Source: Bacteroides sp.
GTDB taxonomy: Bacteria > Bacteroidota > Bacteroidia > Bacteroidales > Bacteroidaceae
Reading direction: 5' to 3'
DNA length: 7,771 nt
Assembly (NCBI GenBank): GCA_021204375.1
Contig: JAJPZL010000283.1
Location: 1-7,771 of the forward strand
Shown: piece after piece, positions 7,400 through 7,771 of the stretch
How positions within the stretch are numbered: the stretch's first letter is position 1
Layout: every line of letters starts with the position of its first letter
Notes under the pieces: model-generated
Seen by the model: the letters and a program-made list of their open reading frames with translations, nothing else
What the model was told of the DNA's origin: nothing
The model's database searches: none
Translations under genes and position numbers: made by a program

Positions 7400-7626
7400 G
7401 TAGCCTCTTCGATAAAGTGGCTTCCGAAACCAATAATTTTGAAGCGGAATATAGGAAAATCAATTTTATCTGTTTATTTTAAGCCGCTAATTAATTTTAT
7501 TATTGACTAAGAGTATCTGTCGCTACCGGCGACTATATATCAGTTGTTGTCAAACAATGTATATGAGAAACACTATTTCTTTTCTTAAAAGGAAAAGTAA
7601 AAATATAATTCTAATGAACGGAGTGG
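7400..7626. other. AT-rich intergenic region and likely leader of the ECF sigma gene
   Basis: No full gene is seen here. It contains a 5-bp hairpin GTCGC-TACCG-GCGAC (7519-7533), a short inverted repeat TTGTT-GTCA-AACAA (7544-7557), and separated arms AGCGG (7443-7447) and CCGCT (7484-7488). A 25-codon reading frame starts at ATG 7557 and ends at TGA 7632-7634, overlapping the sigma start codon. All are weak individually and may be coincidence. Together they make this the likeliest place for regulation of the sigma gene. Confidence 0.4.
7408..7441 (+). promoter_or_regulatory. Possible Bacteroidota-type promoter for the ECF sigma gene
   Basis: TAATTTTG at 7434-7441 matches the Bacteroides -7 consensus TAnnTTTG exactly. 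The only candidate -33 element at roughly the right distance is TTCG at 7408-7411, a three-of-four match to TTTG with a 22-base spacer, slightly long. The site lies after the terminator and about 185 bases before the sigma start. The region is AT-rich, so a chance match is quite possible. Confidence 0.25.
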
Positions 7627-7771
7627 ATGATTGACGATTTGACCAATAAGACCAATTATCTGATTAACAAGCTGGCTACTGACGATTCGGAAGAAGCCCT
7701 GGAAGGCTTGTATCAACTCTATTTCCATAAGCTGGTCAGGTTTATATATATGTACATACAGTCCTATAGAT
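7627..7771 (+). CDS. ECF RNA polymerase sigma-70 factor, partial (3' end outside the window)
   Basis: Only the first 48 codons are present. After a polar start (MIDDLTNKTNYLINKLATDD) comes SEEALEGLYQLYFHKLVRF and then IYMYIQS, the pattern of the sigma region 2 N-terminal helices of extracytoplasmic-function sigma factors common in Bacteroidales, where such factors usually pair with an anti-sigma FecR-like protein and a SusC/SusD outer-membrane transport pair. Those partners would lie beyond the right edge and are not seen. The ATG at 7627 is the first start after an in-frame TGA at 7615-7617. Only a weak purine-rich GGAG (7620-7623) precedes it. It is separated from the upstream operon by the terminator and so probably has its own promoter. 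Confidence 0.75.
   Translation, partial: MIDDLTNKTNYLINKLATDDSEEALEGLYQLYFHKLVRFIYMYIQSYR

Overview
The window looks like a chromosomal housekeeping region from a member of the Bacteroidota, most likely the order Bacteroidales (Bacteroides/Parabacteroides-like). This rests on remembered resemblance of the beta clamp, CoaBC, RecN and protease/TPR proteins to Bacteroidales versions, on the lack of consistent Shine-Dalgarno sites, and on an ECF sigma factor of Bacteroidales style at the right edge. No mobile element, CRISPR array, tRNA or rRNA is visible.

All genes lie on the + strand. In order: dnaN (3-1127, DNA sliding clamp); a DEDDh exonuclease with an ExoX-like tail (1139-1909); coaBC (1946-3150, coenzyme A synthesis, split between two frames); recN (3184-4848, double-strand break repair); an RlmB/TrmH-like SPOUT rRNA methyltransferase (4858-5604); and an exported trypsin-fold/TPR protein (5631-7334). 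Gaps are only 9 to 36 bases and contain no terminator, so one transcription unit is likely. It ends at a strong intrinsic terminator (7364-7399). About 230 bases of AT-rich leader follow, then the start of an ECF sigma factor cut by the window edge (7627-7771).

The operon joins replication and repair (clamp, exonuclease, RecN) with cofactor synthesis, rRNA modification and an envelope protein. The functional link among the last three is unclear, and the order may simply be ancestral.

The most notable signals are irregularities in otherwise conserved genes. dnaN has an in-frame TGA at codon 6. coaBC changes frame at an A9 tract that contains a dnaX-type slippery heptamer, exactly at the junction of its two enzymes. 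The CoaC half has Asp and Ser where E. coli has the catalytic Asn125 and Cys158. The methyltransferase has Ser where the family has the motif-1 catalytic Arg. The protease domain has lost its His and Ser. The first two may be sequence errors or real recoding, and raw reads would decide. The CoaC and protease changes look like clade-wide features. I did not find a clearly new multi-gene system.
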